DNA from: Gilliamella sp. wkB178
Lineage (GTDB): Bacteria > Pseudomonadota > Gammaproteobacteria > Enterobacterales > Orbaceae
Length of the DNA: 64,000 bases
Reading direction: 5' to 3'
Assembly (NCBI RefSeq): GCF_001690705.1
Contig: NZ_LZGK01000014.1
Span: 1 to 64,000, forward strand
Part shown: in pieces, positions 46,988 to 55,770 of the stretch
How the letters are laid out: the number at the start of each line of letters is the position of its first letter
How positions within the stretch are numbered: the stretch's first letter is position 1
Translations under genes and position numbers: made by a program
The notes under the pieces: generated by a model
Told to the model about the DNA's origin: nothing
What the model saw: the letters and a program-made list of their open reading frames with translations, nothing else
The model's database searches: none

Positions 46988-47911
46988 TTAAATATCCAAT
47001 GATCTTGTGATTATTTCACCTAGTAAGCCCATATCATCTATAGCTTGCGGATAAAAACTACTCATAAAGTTTTGAGAGGTTCTTACTCTGCATTGTATTG
47101 TTGAGAAATTTCCAATTTTCTGCTGATAATATTTTGCACAAATTGGATAATCTAAATTTTCTACTAAAGCTGCCGTGGATAAATAACTAGATAAAATTTG
47201 GGCTTTTTCAATGTTTTTTTCCCAATTTTCATATAACCAAACATAAAGTTCTGGATGAAAATTAGCCATCACACCACTAAATGCTCTATACCCCATTTGC
47301 AAGGAGGTTAACAATGTTTGACTATTGGCATTTGCAAGGCTCAAGCGAGAACCATTGGTAATTAATGCTCGTTGTTTGATAATATTAAGATCACAACATG
47401 TGTCTTTAATAAAGGTAAAACGCTCACTATCAACACACCATTTTACAATATCGTCACTAAGTAAACGTTTATAAGGATAAGGACATTCATAAATACCAAG
47501 ATCTATTTTTTCTGGTAATGTTTGCACTAAATTTTGTAAATTATTTAAGGTAATTTTGTTGTCTTCACCTTGTAGTGCAAGCCGATTACTAATTAAGATG
47601 ATACTATCAGCACCAGTTTCAGACATTGCTATAAGTTGTTCAGATTGATGAGAAAAATCTGTTGCTGTGTGTCCAGAAACAACTACTGGTATTTTGCCAT
47701 CAACTTTATCAATAATAAATTTGGCAATTTTTTGACTTTCTTTATCACTGAGAAAAAACATTTCACTCGATTGACAAAGGCCAAATAATCCATGAACACC
47801 AGCTTTAACATACCAATCTATAAGACTTTCTAATGCGTTATAATCCACAGATCTTTGTTCAGTAAATGGAGTAAGCATTACCGGCCATACACCTACATAT
47901 TTATTTTTCAT
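46988..47911 (-). CDS. DapA/NanA-family aldolase or dehydratase
   Basis: This TIM-barrel lyase of the dihydrodipicolinate synthase superfamily has about 307 residues. The Schiff-base lysine lies in FTFIKDTCCD; the catalytic tyrosine region is YECPYPYKRL; the usual GxxGE motif near residue 45 appears as GLCQSSEMFFLS. The family splits or forms 2-keto acids (KDG, sialic acid, 2-keto-3-deoxy sugars). The ATG at 47911 is preferred over one 12 bp upstream because ggtga precedes it. It lies between the isomerase and sialidase-like genes and probably handles a keto-acid intermediate. Confidence 0.83.
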   Translation of the reverse strand: MKNKYVGVWPVMLTPFTEQRSVDYNALESLIDWYVKAGVHGLFGLCQSSEMFFLSDKESQKIAKFIIDKVDGKIPVVVSGHTATDFSHQSEQLIAMSETGADSIILISNRLALQGEDNKITLNNLQNLVQTLPEKIDLGIYECPYPYKRLLSDDIVKWCVDSERFTFIKDTCCDLNIIKQRALITNGSRLSLANANSQTLLTSLQMGYRAFSGVMANFHPELYVWLYENWEKNIEKAQILSSYLSTAALVENLDYPICAKYYQQKIGNFSTIQCRVRTSQNFMSSFYPQAIDDMGLLGEIITRSLDI

Positions 47912-47941
47912 ACGATTCACCATTTGTTTAAATATTAATAT

Positions 47942-49597
47942 TTATTTATCTTGAAAATATGTAAACGCATCCCCAGCAACTTTAACTTTGATATTTTGTG
48001 TTAAAGCTTGTGCAACAAAGGCTTTTACTACATACTCTAAGTTTGCTTCATCAACATAAGCTATCGTAATGTGATTGCTTTGATGACCAGCCATAAAGTC
48101 GTCTCGCGTAATACCATCAAGTACAGCATTAAGTAATGGCCACTCGTAATTTGTTGCTTTGCGACGACGCTCAAATTCGTCTGCTGGTAATTCGATGGCA
48201 TGACCGGTACCTATGTGCATAATCACATCTAATCCTTCATAATGTGCTCGTGCCCAAATAAAACGTCCGGCTTTTCCTTGTCCTGCAATAGTTGAACCAC
48301 CATAAGGGAAGAACATTGGTGGTTGTCTGTATCCGGTCGCACCAGCAATACCACCTTTTATGTGTTCAAACGGTACTGCACCAGAAATTTCAAAATCCCA
48401 ATAAAACGTACCGTTATATTCACTACCCCAACGAACATCATGGAGTGTTGTTTCTGCAGGTAAATTAAGGGATGTTAATAAATACCAGAGCATGGTTTGT
48501 GGAATAGCGGTTCCCATATCAACTTCATTGATGCATGGAATTGGTTGATTAGGCATAATCACTTCACCATTTTCATCAGGGATAGGGAATCGATCGGTTG
48601 ATCCAATTGCTCCTTCAGCAAAATCAGATGCTGCACAGCAATCTTTCAGACCTTGTTGATATTGAACCCCCACTGCTGATAAACCGAATCGTTTAAAGAA
48701 TCTTGCCATGGCAATCATCATTGCACACTGTTCTTCAACTTGTTCACGGGTGAGTTCTTGTTCGCTATTAGTACCAAATTGGAACTTCATGCCACGATCT
48801 TCATACCACTTTAAGCATTGCTCGCGTAATGATTGTGGTACTTTTTTCATTTCGACTAGTAAAGCGGATTGAGAGAGAGATTCTAGTGGCATGCCAATTT
48901 TGATTAATGATAGTTGTGGAAAGACTCCATTAATCATCCCCATACAAAATGTATCAAATAACCCTAATATTGCTTTGTTACGTAAAATGTATTGCCCAAC
49001 TTGATATCCAGTTTTTCCTGCTGTTGTTGCCATAACAGGATGTGTCGCAGGGATGTCATGTAAGTATTGAGTATTGTGTTCAATAGCACCAAATTTTAAC
49101 CAAGTATTAAGGGCAGTATCAAAAAACTCATCTTCAAAATTTTCAGACCATAGCCTTGAATACGATTTACCCAAACTAGTTAAGGTTCCAGCTAAACAAA
49201 GCATACCTACTAGGCCAGGCCAAGTACCTTCAAAATTAGCTAATAATAAAATAGGCCCGCGATGATGGACTAAACATGGTGCTACATAATGCGAGTATTG
49301 CCATGCAGTAAGTAAAACAATTAATGGTGCATCAGGATCAATATTGGCAAAACAGTCACAACCCTCACGTTGAGTCCGTAAAAAACCGTGTCCTGACTCA
49401 GAGTTAATTGGAAATGCTCTGGTTAATTTATATCCTTTATTTTTTAATACTTGCTCAAGCTTCTGTTCGAATTTTAATTGGGTTGGCCAACAGGTTGTAT
49501 TTGCTGCTTCTCGCAAATCCCCACTGGTTATCATTAAAATTTCATTTTTATCAGCTGTCATTGACGGCTTTTTATTAGATAATGTACTTTCTAGCAT
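47942..49597 (-). CDS. L-fucose/D-arabinose isomerase-family protein
   Basis: The 551 residues resemble the L-fucose isomerase family, which interconverts aldoses and ketoses (L-fucose/L-fuculose, D-arabinose/D-ribulose) with Mn2+. Recognisable parts are VLLTAWQYSHYVAP, LANFEGTWPGLVGMLCLAG, CINEVDMGTAIPQTMLWYLL with metal-ligand Glu and Asp, and the C-terminal HIGTGHAIELP. It is shorter than E. coli FucI (591). A strong ggagg site precedes the ATG. With the following-pathway kinase it would produce a ketose phosphate. The exact sugar is unknown. Confidence 0.82.
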   Translation of the reverse strand: MLESTLSNKKPSMTADKNEILMITSGDLREAANTTCWPTQLKFEQKLEQVLKNKGYKLTRAFPINSESGHGFLRTQREGCDCFANIDPDAPLIVLLTAWQYSHYVAPCLVHHRGPILLLANFEGTWPGLVGMLCLAGTLTSLGKSYSRLWSENFEDEFFDTALNTWLKFGAIEHNTQYLHDIPATHPVMATTAGKTGYQVGQYILRNKAILGLFDTFCMGMINGVFPQLSLIKIGMPLESLSQSALLVEMKKVPQSLREQCLKWYEDRGMKFQFGTNSEQELTREQVEEQCAMMIAMARFFKRFGLSAVGVQYQQGLKDCCAASDFAEGAIGSTDRFPIPDENGEVIMPNQPIPCINEVDMGTAIPQTMLWYLLTSLNLPAETTLHDVRWGSEYNGTFYWDFEISGAVPFEHIKGGIAGATGYRQPPMFFPYGGSTIAGQGKAGRFIWARAHYEGLDVIMHIGTGHAIELPADEFERRRKATNYEWPLLNAVLDGITRDDFMAGHQSNHITIAYVDEANLEYVVKAFVAQALTQNIKVKVAGDAFTYFQDK

Positions 49598-49624
49598 AGG
49601 TCCTCCCTGTTACTACTCATCAAA

Positions 49625-51205
49625 TCATTCATTCATTAACTGGTTATAACGCAATTGATCTTGGTACATTTGTAAATAGACGTTGTATTTACGACGGTGG
49701 AAATTCTGTGTGGAAAGATCCGGTTTGATCGTATTTCCGAATTCAACCATCTCTTTTGCTGCACTAGGGATATCTTTAAATGCTTTACATGCGACAGCCC
49801 CTAAAATTGCCGCCCCTAAATTGACAGCATCTTCTTCTTTAGCAAGAAATATCTCTTTACCGGTAATATTGGCGTACTCTCTTAGCCAAAGTGGATTTTT
49901 AGTTGCACCTCCACACATAATTAATCTATCAATTTGATAACCAGATTCCGTCATAGCATTAACAATGTGTAATGTTCCGTAAGCAATAGCTTGCATAGTT
50001 GCTAAGTAATGTTTAGCTAAGGCAGTTATGCCAGTTTCAAGCGTAAGTCCTGACACCATTCCTTTGGCATCAGGATTAGCTCTTGGTGAACGGTTACCAT
50101 GATGATCCGCTAAAATATGAAGATCATCAGTAAGGTAGTTATCGTGTTGTTCTAATTGATTAACATAATGATTGAGAAGTTGGTAATAGTTACTTCCTTT
50201 TTGTTTGGCTTCTTGTTCAAGCTGTGGCCATGCCTCATGTTGCCTAATTGACCACTCTAATAACGCGCCAGCTGCGCTTTGTCCACCTTCATTCAACCAA
50301 TAATTGGGTAGCATTGCATCCAAATAAGGCCCCCAAACACCTGATACTAAAATTGGGTTCTTATTGACTATCATGTGACAATTTGAAGTGCCACTAATAA
50401 TGGCAAGGCTGGCTTCAGGATTAGAAGCAACAAGTGCAATACCGCCGGCATGGGCATCAATAATTCCGGTAGCAACAATAACTTTAGTATGCAATCCTAA
50501 TTGTTCGGCCGCTTCAGGGGTTAATGCTCCAGCACTTTCACCTAATCCCAAAACCGTTTGTGGAATTTTATCTTTAAGATCATTCAAACCAATTTTATTG
50601 AGGAATTTTTCACTAAAACTCTTTTTATGTGCTAAGTAATTCCATTTACACGTCAAAGTACAAACACTTGCAATATCAGAATTTGTAGCTTGCCAAACTA
50701 AATAATCGGCTAAATCGAAAAAGCGAGCTATTTTTTTGTATCGGTCGGGATAATGATGTTTGATCCACAAAATTTTAGGCAGTTCCATTTCAATACTTAC
50801 TTCACCACCAACATATTGCAATACCGGATCATTGGTTAAATTAATAGTCCTAGCTTCTTCTTTGGCGCGGTGATCCATCCACATAATAATATTTTCATTG
50901 TTATCATTATTTTCAGAAATTGATACCGGATAACCTTGATGATCAAGTGCAACTAAAGAACAAGTAGCATCAAAACCAATAGAACGAACTTGAGCCACAT
51001 CAATATTAGCAATGGCTATTGATTCTTTGACTGCAAGGCAAATTTGTTGCCAAATTTGCTGGGAAGATTGTGCAATCCAATCAGAATTAGAATGAAACTG
51101 GTCAATAGGTTTTACACTAAATCCTAATCGATGACCTTGACGATCAAATAAAGCGGAACGCACACTTGCAGAACCAACATCAACACCTATAAAAACATCT
51201 TCCAT
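49625..51205 (-). CDS. FGGY-family sugar kinase, D-ribulokinase-like
   Basis: The 526-residue FGGY kinase begins with the phosphate-binding DVGSASVRSALFD (9-21). TLTCKWNYLAHK and GIIDAHAGGIALVA follow; the TCKW stretch is a mark of the D-ribulokinase subgroup. The C-terminal ATP site has IMCGGATKNPLWLREYANI. It is the first gene of the operon, preceded by ttgagg and a LacI-type operator. The neighbouring fucose-isomerase-family enzyme can in principle make D-ribulose from D-arabinose, which this kinase would phosphorylate; this is a hypothesis. Confidence 0.87.
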   Translation of the reverse strand: MEDVFIGVDVGSASVRSALFDRQGHRLGFSVKPIDQFHSNSDWIAQSSQQIWQQICLAVKESIAIANIDVAQVRSIGFDATCSLVALDHQGYPVSISENNDNNENIIMWMDHRAKEEARTINLTNDPVLQYVGGEVSIEMELPKILWIKHHYPDRYKKIARFFDLADYLVWQATNSDIASVCTLTCKWNYLAHKKSFSEKFLNKIGLNDLKDKIPQTVLGLGESAGALTPEAAEQLGLHTKVIVATGIIDAHAGGIALVASNPEASLAIISGTSNCHMIVNKNPILVSGVWGPYLDAMLPNYWLNEGGQSAAGALLEWSIRQHEAWPQLEQEAKQKGSNYYQLLNHYVNQLEQHDNYLTDDLHILADHHGNRSPRANPDAKGMVSGLTLETGITALAKHYLATMQAIAYGTLHIVNAMTESGYQIDRLIMCGGATKNPLWLREYANITGKEIFLAKEEDAVNLGAAILGAVACKAFKDIPSAAKEMVEFGNTIKPDLSTQNFHRRKYNVYLQMYQDQLRYNQLMNE

Positions 51206-51221
51206 GTTTGCCTCAACTTTT

Positions 51222-51239
51222 TGCTAACTCGTGTTAGCA
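51222..51239. promoter_or_regulatory. LacI-type operator before the FGGY kinase
   Basis: TGCTAACT-CG-TGTTAGCA is an 18-bp palindrome with a single non-pairing position and the central CG usual for LacI-family operators. It ends 17 bp from the kinase start codon, next to the ribosome-binding site. The LacI-family gene at the end of the same operon is the likely reader. Confidence 0.72.
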
Positions 51240-51283
51240 TAATAATTAAAAAACTTGAGTAAACAATTAATAAATGTTCATAA

Positions 51284-51299
51284 TGTGATTTAATTCAAA
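51284..51299. promoter_or_regulatory. CRP-like site of the sugar operon
   Basis: TGTGA-TTTAAT-TCAAA differs from the CRP consensus by one base. It lies about 45 bp upstream of the LacI-type operator on the kinase side. Confidence 0.55.
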
Positions 51300-51634
51300 C
51301 TTTTTTTAAAAATTGCAATAAAAAACACACGGGTAATTACTTAAAATAAAGCCCCGTTGGCATTTAATTTATTTTTGCTTTTTTAGTTATTAAAACATAA
51401 TAATTTATAAAAAAATCAATGTGATGGTTAGTTGACAAAATAAGCATGCAGTTATAAAAATAGTAGCTTATTAAATAATAACTTACTGACTTATAAAATA
51501 ATTATGTCATGTTTGTATAACAGAATTAAACTCGTGGACTTATTTTATTCAACGATTATTTTATACTGAAACGTATGGTTCTCAGGAAACATCTTTACAA
51601 ATTAATGACTAATTTTTTTGCAATAACATGGCTA

Positions 51635-51662
51635 TTGCCGAAACCTTTTAGCGTGTTAGAAT
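51635..51662 (+). promoter_or_regulatory. Candidate gltX promoter
   Basis: TTGCCG and TAGAAT are separated by 16 bp, upstream of gltX with a leader of about 120 bp. A modest match to sigma-70. Confidence 0.4.
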
Positions 51663-51787
51663 AAGCAACTATCAAATTTATATAAACATATCGTTCTGTT
51701 GGTAAAAGCTAATAGGATTAAAGAGATAGGTCGCTTTTGGTTATTGGTTATCAAAACGCTTATTTCTGTTATAAGTAGGATCATTTC

Positions 51788-53218
51788 ATGAAAATCAAAA
51801 CCCGTTTTGCACCGAGTCCAACCGGTTATTTACACGTTGGTGGTGCCCGTACAGCACTTTATTCTTGGCTTTATACTCGTCATGCTAAAGGCGCATTTGT
51901 GTTGCGTATTGAAGATACCGATCTTGAGCGTTCTACACCAGAGGCAATACAAGCAATTATGGATGGTATGAATTGGTTGAAATTGTCATGGGATGAGGGA
52001 CCTTATTTTCAAACAAAACGTTTTGATCGCTATAATCAAGTGATTGATGAAATGTTAGAAAAAGGAACTGCTTACCGTTGTTACTGTTCTAAAGAGCGTC
52101 TAGAAAAATTACGTGAAGAACAGATGGCAAAAGGTGAAAAGGCACGTTATGACGGTCATTGTCGTTGTGATGCCGTGCAAAAGCAACATTCGCATGATGA
52201 ACCTCATGTAGTGCGCTTTGCCAATCCGGTTGATGGCGTGGTTATTTTTAATGATTTAATTCGTGGTCCAATTGAGATTGCTAATAAAGAACTTGATGAT
52301 TTGATCATTCGTCGAACTGATGGCTCGCCAACGTATAATTTCTGTGTAGTGGTAGATGATTGGGACATGGAAATTACCCATGTTATTCGTGGTGAAGATC
52401 ATATTAATAATACGCCTCGGCAAATTAATATTTTAAAGGCACTTGGTGCCCCATTGCCTGAATATGGGCATGTATCAATGATCTTAGGTGATGACGGGCA
52501 AAAGCTGTCAAAACGCCATGGTGCGGTAAGTGTGATGCAATATCGTGATGATGGTTATTTACCCGAAGCATTACTTAACTATTTAGTTCGTCTTGGTTGG
52601 TCGCATGGTGATCAGGAAATTTTTTCGGTAGCAGAAATGGTGAGTTATTTTACCTTAGATGCGGTTAGTAAATCAGCAAGTGCATTTAATACTGAAAAAT
52701 TATTATGGCTAAATCATCATTATATTAATCATTTAGATGCAGATTATGTCGCTCAACATTTAATTTGGCATATGAATAAGCAAGGCTATGATTTAAGCCA
52801 AGGACCAGATCTTATTACTATTATTAAGTTATTTGGTGAACGTTGTAAAACGCTTAAAGAAATGGCTGAATCTTGTGCCTATTGTTATCAAGATTTTGCT
52901 GATTTTGATGCCGATGCTGCTAAAAAACATTTACGTCCGGTTGCTAAAATTCCGTTAGCTACTATTAAGGCTAAAATTGCAGCTATTGCTGATTTTGATT
53001 GGCAAATTGATAAGATTCATCATGTCATTGAAGCGACAGCTACTGAACTTGAAGTAGGAATGGGCAAAGTTGGTATGCCATTACGAGTAGCGGTAACAGG
53101 AATCGGTCAATCCCCATCTGTTGATGCGACAGTGTTTGCGGTTGGTAAACAGCGAACTCTTGCTAGAATTGATAAAGCTATTGCTTATATTGAACAGCGA
53201 GAACAAGCACAAGCGTAA
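51788..53218 (+). CDS. gltX: Glutamyl-tRNA synthetase GltX
   Basis: GltX charges tRNA-Glu. In the 476 residues the class I HIGH-type motif is [12 protein letters not shown] at 9-20, and KLSKRHG lies near 240. The zinc-binding cysteines in [10 protein letters not shown] and YDGHCRCD are present, as in E. coli. RIEDTD and [13 protein letters not shown] are conserved. An aggatcattt site precedes the ATG. It is transcribed away from the sugar operon and is followed by a hairpin without a T tract. Confidence 0.97.
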   Translation: MKIKTRFAPSPTGYLHVGGARTALYSWLYTRHAKGAFVLRIEDTDLERSTPEAIQAIMDGMNWLKLSWDEGPYFQTKRFDRYNQVIDEMLEKGTAYRCYCSKERLEKLREEQMAKGEKARYDGHCRCDAVQKQHSHDEPHVVRFANPVDGVVIFNDLIRGPIEIANKELDDLIIRRTDGSPTYNFCVVVDDWDMEITHVIRGEDHINNTPRQINILKALGAPLPEYGHVSMILGDDGQKLSKRHGAVSVMQYRDDGYLPEALLNYLVRLGWSHGDQEIFSVAEMVSYFTLDAVSKSASAFNTEKLLWLNHHYINHLDADYVAQHLIWHMNKQGYDLSQGPDLITIIKLFGERCKTLKEMAESCAYCYQDFADFDADAAKKHLRPVAKIPLATIKAKIAAIADFDWQIDKIHHVIEATATELEVGMGKVGMPLRVAVTGIGQSPSVDATVFAVGKQRTLARIDKAIAYIEQREQAQA

Positions 53219-53227
53219 TCTATTTTG

Positions 53228-53252
53228 TTATTGCCGGTAAATCCGGCAATAA
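53228..53252 (+). repeat. Hairpin between gltX and ydbH
   Basis: TTATTGCCGG and CCGGCAATAA form a perfect 10-bp stem with a 5-base loop, 10 bp after gltX. There is no T tract, so read-through into ydbH is likely. Confidence 0.6.
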
Positions 53253-53277
53253 GCTGTTCATCAAATTGAGAGTTTAT

Positions 53278-54864
53278 ATGGCTCGCTTAAAAAAACGCTA
53301 TTGGATTTTGTTAGGTTTTTTATTCATTATTTTGTCTACTAGTCTAATTGGATGGCATTATTGGTGTTCATTTAAGCAAGAGTATGATCTTTCAGTTGAC
53401 TGGCGTGGTGCTAAAATCAGTTTGGATGGGATCACGTTTGATGAAATTACTATCTCCCAACATTCACAATTATCAATAATCGGTAAAAATCTATTAATAT
53501 CCTGGTCACAACTAACAGCAACAGATCTGGATATCCATTGGCAACAAAGTGCAACAACATCGCCACTGGAACCTGCCGACATAGTAGTAGATAAAAGTGC
53601 ACCAAATTTGAATTTATCTGTTATAGAAAGTATTTTTTATTGGTTACCTAAAGCGATTCATGTTGATTCATTACGTTGGTTTAATCAAGAAAACGAATTG
53701 TATAACTTTGATGTTGATATAACTAAACAGCAACAAGCTTTTCGCTTAACAATAACGACAAATGGTCATGATACTATTAAACTTGCTACCACATTAACTT
53801 TGAATCAGGAAGATTACCGAATTGATCTACAAGATGGTTTATTAACGGCAACGTTTAACCAATCCGAAATAATAAATGGTAATATAGCATTGCCATTTAC
53901 CGGGTGGATTACCAATGATCAATTATCTTTAACAAGTTTAGATGATGCGTCATTTAACTTAGAGAAATTGAATCTTTCTCAAGATTTGATGTTTGCTAAT
54001 TCTGTTGGCAAAATAAAGTTACAAGTTCAATCTAAAATTCCATTAACGAGTGAGCAAATTTCGGCAACAGCACAATTAACTGTTAATAAACTCAATGGAA
54101 TTTATCTAAATAGTGAAATAAAATCTGCATCTGGGATAGCCAATATTATTGTTAAAGATAATCAAGTTACCATTACAATACCCGCGTTAAATATTCAACA
54201 AGTTAATGTAGGTATCGTTTTTGAAAAGGTAAAATTGGTGGGTACTTATGCTGCTTCACTTAAAGCACTTAATAAAGGTATTTTGACTTGGACACAGGCA
54301 AAAGCCGATATTTTTTCAGGTTTGGTGGTGCTTGAAAACAATAAATTGAATTTAGCTAAATTGCCCCAACAATTTAATGTAAGACTGAAACAAATTCAAT
54401 TAAAAGATATTTTTGCTAAATATCCGGTAGAAGGACTTGCAGCTGAAGGTTCGATCGATGGTTCATTACCGGTTACATTACTTGAAAGCAAGAAAGATAA
54501 TGCAACTATGTTACAAGTAATGATTAAAAATGGTCAGTTAGTTACTCTTGGTGAAGGTTATTTGCAATTTGAAAATGCAGCACTTAAAAGTTATGAGCAA
54601 AGCAATCCTAATATGAAGATACTCACTGATATTCTTAAAAATTTTCATTATACTAAATTAACTGGCAAGGTAGATTATGCTGATGATATTGCTAAATTGG
54701 GATTAAATATTCAAGGCCGTAATTTGGATGTCGAAAATGGCAAAGCAGTTAATCTGAATATCACCTTAGAAGAAAATGTTGCTAAATTAATGACGAGTTT
54801 ACTATTGTCAGATCAAATCAGTGAGCCAATTCGTAAACGTATTGAATCGCGTTTAAAAAAATAG
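53278..54864 (+). CDS. ydbH: YdbH-like AsmA-family inter-membrane protein, short form
   Basis: YdbH is an AsmA-like bridge protein anchored in the inner membrane; with the lipoprotein YnbE it moves phospholipids to the outer membrane. The 528 residues start with a membrane anchor at about 8-27 and continue as a long beta-rich periplasmic domain. Near the end, LTGKVDYADDIAKLGLNIQG and ISEPIRKRIESRLKK match the YdbH C-terminal pattern. E. coli YdbH has about 880 residues, so this version is much shorter. The assignment rests largely on the ynbE and ydbL genes that follow. The ATG at 53278 is chosen over an upstream TTG. Confidence 0.82.
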   Translation: MARLKKRYWILLGFLFIILSTSLIGWHYWCSFKQEYDLSVDWRGAKISLDGITFDEITISQHSQLSIIGKNLLISWSQLTATDLDIHWQQSATTSPLEPADIVVDKSAPNLNLSVIESIFYWLPKAIHVDSLRWFNQENELYNFDVDITKQQQAFRLTITTNGHDTIKLATTLTLNQEDYRIDLQDGLLTATFNQSEIINGNIALPFTGWITNDQLSLTSLDDASFNLEKLNLSQDLMFANSVGKIKLQVQSKIPLTSEQISATAQLTVNKLNGIYLNSEIKSASGIANIIVKDNQVTITIPALNIQQVNVGIVFEKVKLVGTYAASLKALNKGILTWTQAKADIFSGLVVLENNKLNLAKLPQQFNVRLKQIQLKDIFAKYPVEGLAAEGSIDGSLPVTLLESKKDNATMLQVMIKNGQLVTLGEGYLQFENAALKSYEQSNPNMKILTDILKNFHYTKLTGKVDYADDIAKLGLNIQGRNLDVENGKAVNLNITLEENVAKLMTSLLLSDQISEPIRKRIESRLKK

Positions 54865-54887
54865 TCTCATAATTAAGAGGTTAGTTT

Positions 54888-55073
54888 ATGATAAGAAATA
54901 TTATTGCAATTATGGTGCTGAGTTGCACATTGCTAGGGTGTTCGCCAACAGTTAAAGTACAAGCTCCTAGTGAACCTATTAATATTAATTTGAATGTTAA
55001 GATTGATCATGAAATTAATATTAAAGTTGATAAGGCATTGGATAATATTATTAATAAATCAGGTCTATATTAA
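54888..55073 (+). CDS. ynbE: YnbE-family outer-membrane lipoprotein
   Basis: The 61-residue prolipoprotein has the lipobox LLGC with Cys18. The mature part, including PININLNVKIDHEINIKVDKA, matches E. coli YnbE closely. YnbE multimers cap the end of YdbH at the outer membrane in the known system. An aagaggttag site precedes the ATG, 23 bp after ydbH. A residue other than Asp follows the lipidated Cys (Ser19), which is consistent with outer-membrane sorting. Confidence 0.93.
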   Translation: MIRNIIAIMVLSCTLLGCSPTVKVQAPSEPININLNVKIDHEINIKVDKALDNIINKSGLY

Positions 55074-55205
55074 ATCAAGATAGTTTAATTTCATTAGCTA
55101 TTGTTTCATTAATAATGATTGTGTCAGCCAAAATACTAGGATGAAAATTTTCTTTTTACGCTTTCATATTCATTGCAAATTAAAGTATTTATTAAGGAGT
55201 TTGTT

Positions 55206-55550
55206 ATGACCATTTATAAAAAAGTAACTATAGCATTGCTAACTATGATTCTATCTTTTGCTGCTTGTGCTTTAACTTTAGATCAAGCCATGGATTCATT
55301 AAGTCAGGCTAAAGCGAAAGGGTTAGTTGGTGAGCAAGCAGATGGTTATCTAGGTATAGTTAAAAGTGAAGGTAATGCTGGCGAAATTGCTCAATTAATT
55401 AATCAAGCTCGTAAGCAGCAGTATCAAAAAGTAGCAGCTGAAACTAATGTTTCTTTAAGTGAAGTTGAAAAAAGAGCTGGTAGTAAAGCGCAAGAAAAAA
55501 CACCAGCCGGTCAATACATAAAGCAACAAGGTCAATGGCATAAAAAATAA
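55206..55550 (+). CDS. ydbL: YdbL-family periplasmic protein
   Basis: YdbL is a periplasmic helper of the YdbH-YnbE bridge. The product has 114 residues from the ATG at 55206, which follows aaggag; an upstream in-frame TTG at 55173 is rejected. It has a signal peptide (about 1-22, before LTLDQAMD), then the DUF1318-like domain with KGLVGEQADGYLGIV, VSLSEVEKRAGSKAQE and the C-terminal PAGQYIKQQGQWHKK, which match E. coli YdbL in order. It lies about 130 bp after ynbE. Confidence 0.92.
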   Translation: MTIYKKVTIALLTMILSFAACALTLDQAMDSLSQAKAKGLVGEQADGYLGIVKSEGNAGEIAQLINQARKQQYQKVAAETNVSLSEVEKRAGSKAQEKTPAGQYIKQQGQWHKK

Positions 55551-55770
55551 TAACGTTATATTTTGCAACGATAGGAAAAGTATAATGATATTGTACTTTA
55601 ATTGTATATAATTAATGTGTATTCTGTTTTAACTGAAAATTTTAGGCTGATTATTTTTGCAATAGATCCCTAAAGCTAATGAAAACAAATAATAGCCGCA
55701 AATTTTCATATAATTAGTCTTTTTTATTTGTAAATAATATCGCTTGGGCGATTTTAAATGGAGAAAATCA

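Larger units (their letters stand above)
51206..51787. other. 582-bp divergent region between the sugar operon and gltX
   Basis: On the kinase side it holds a LacI-type operator and a CRP-like site, and on the gltX side a candidate promoter, all listed separately. A 6-bp inverted repeat (GCAATA/TATTGC, near 51620-51638) overlaps that promoter. No gene is visible in the rest, which is AT-rich. Confidence 0.6.
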
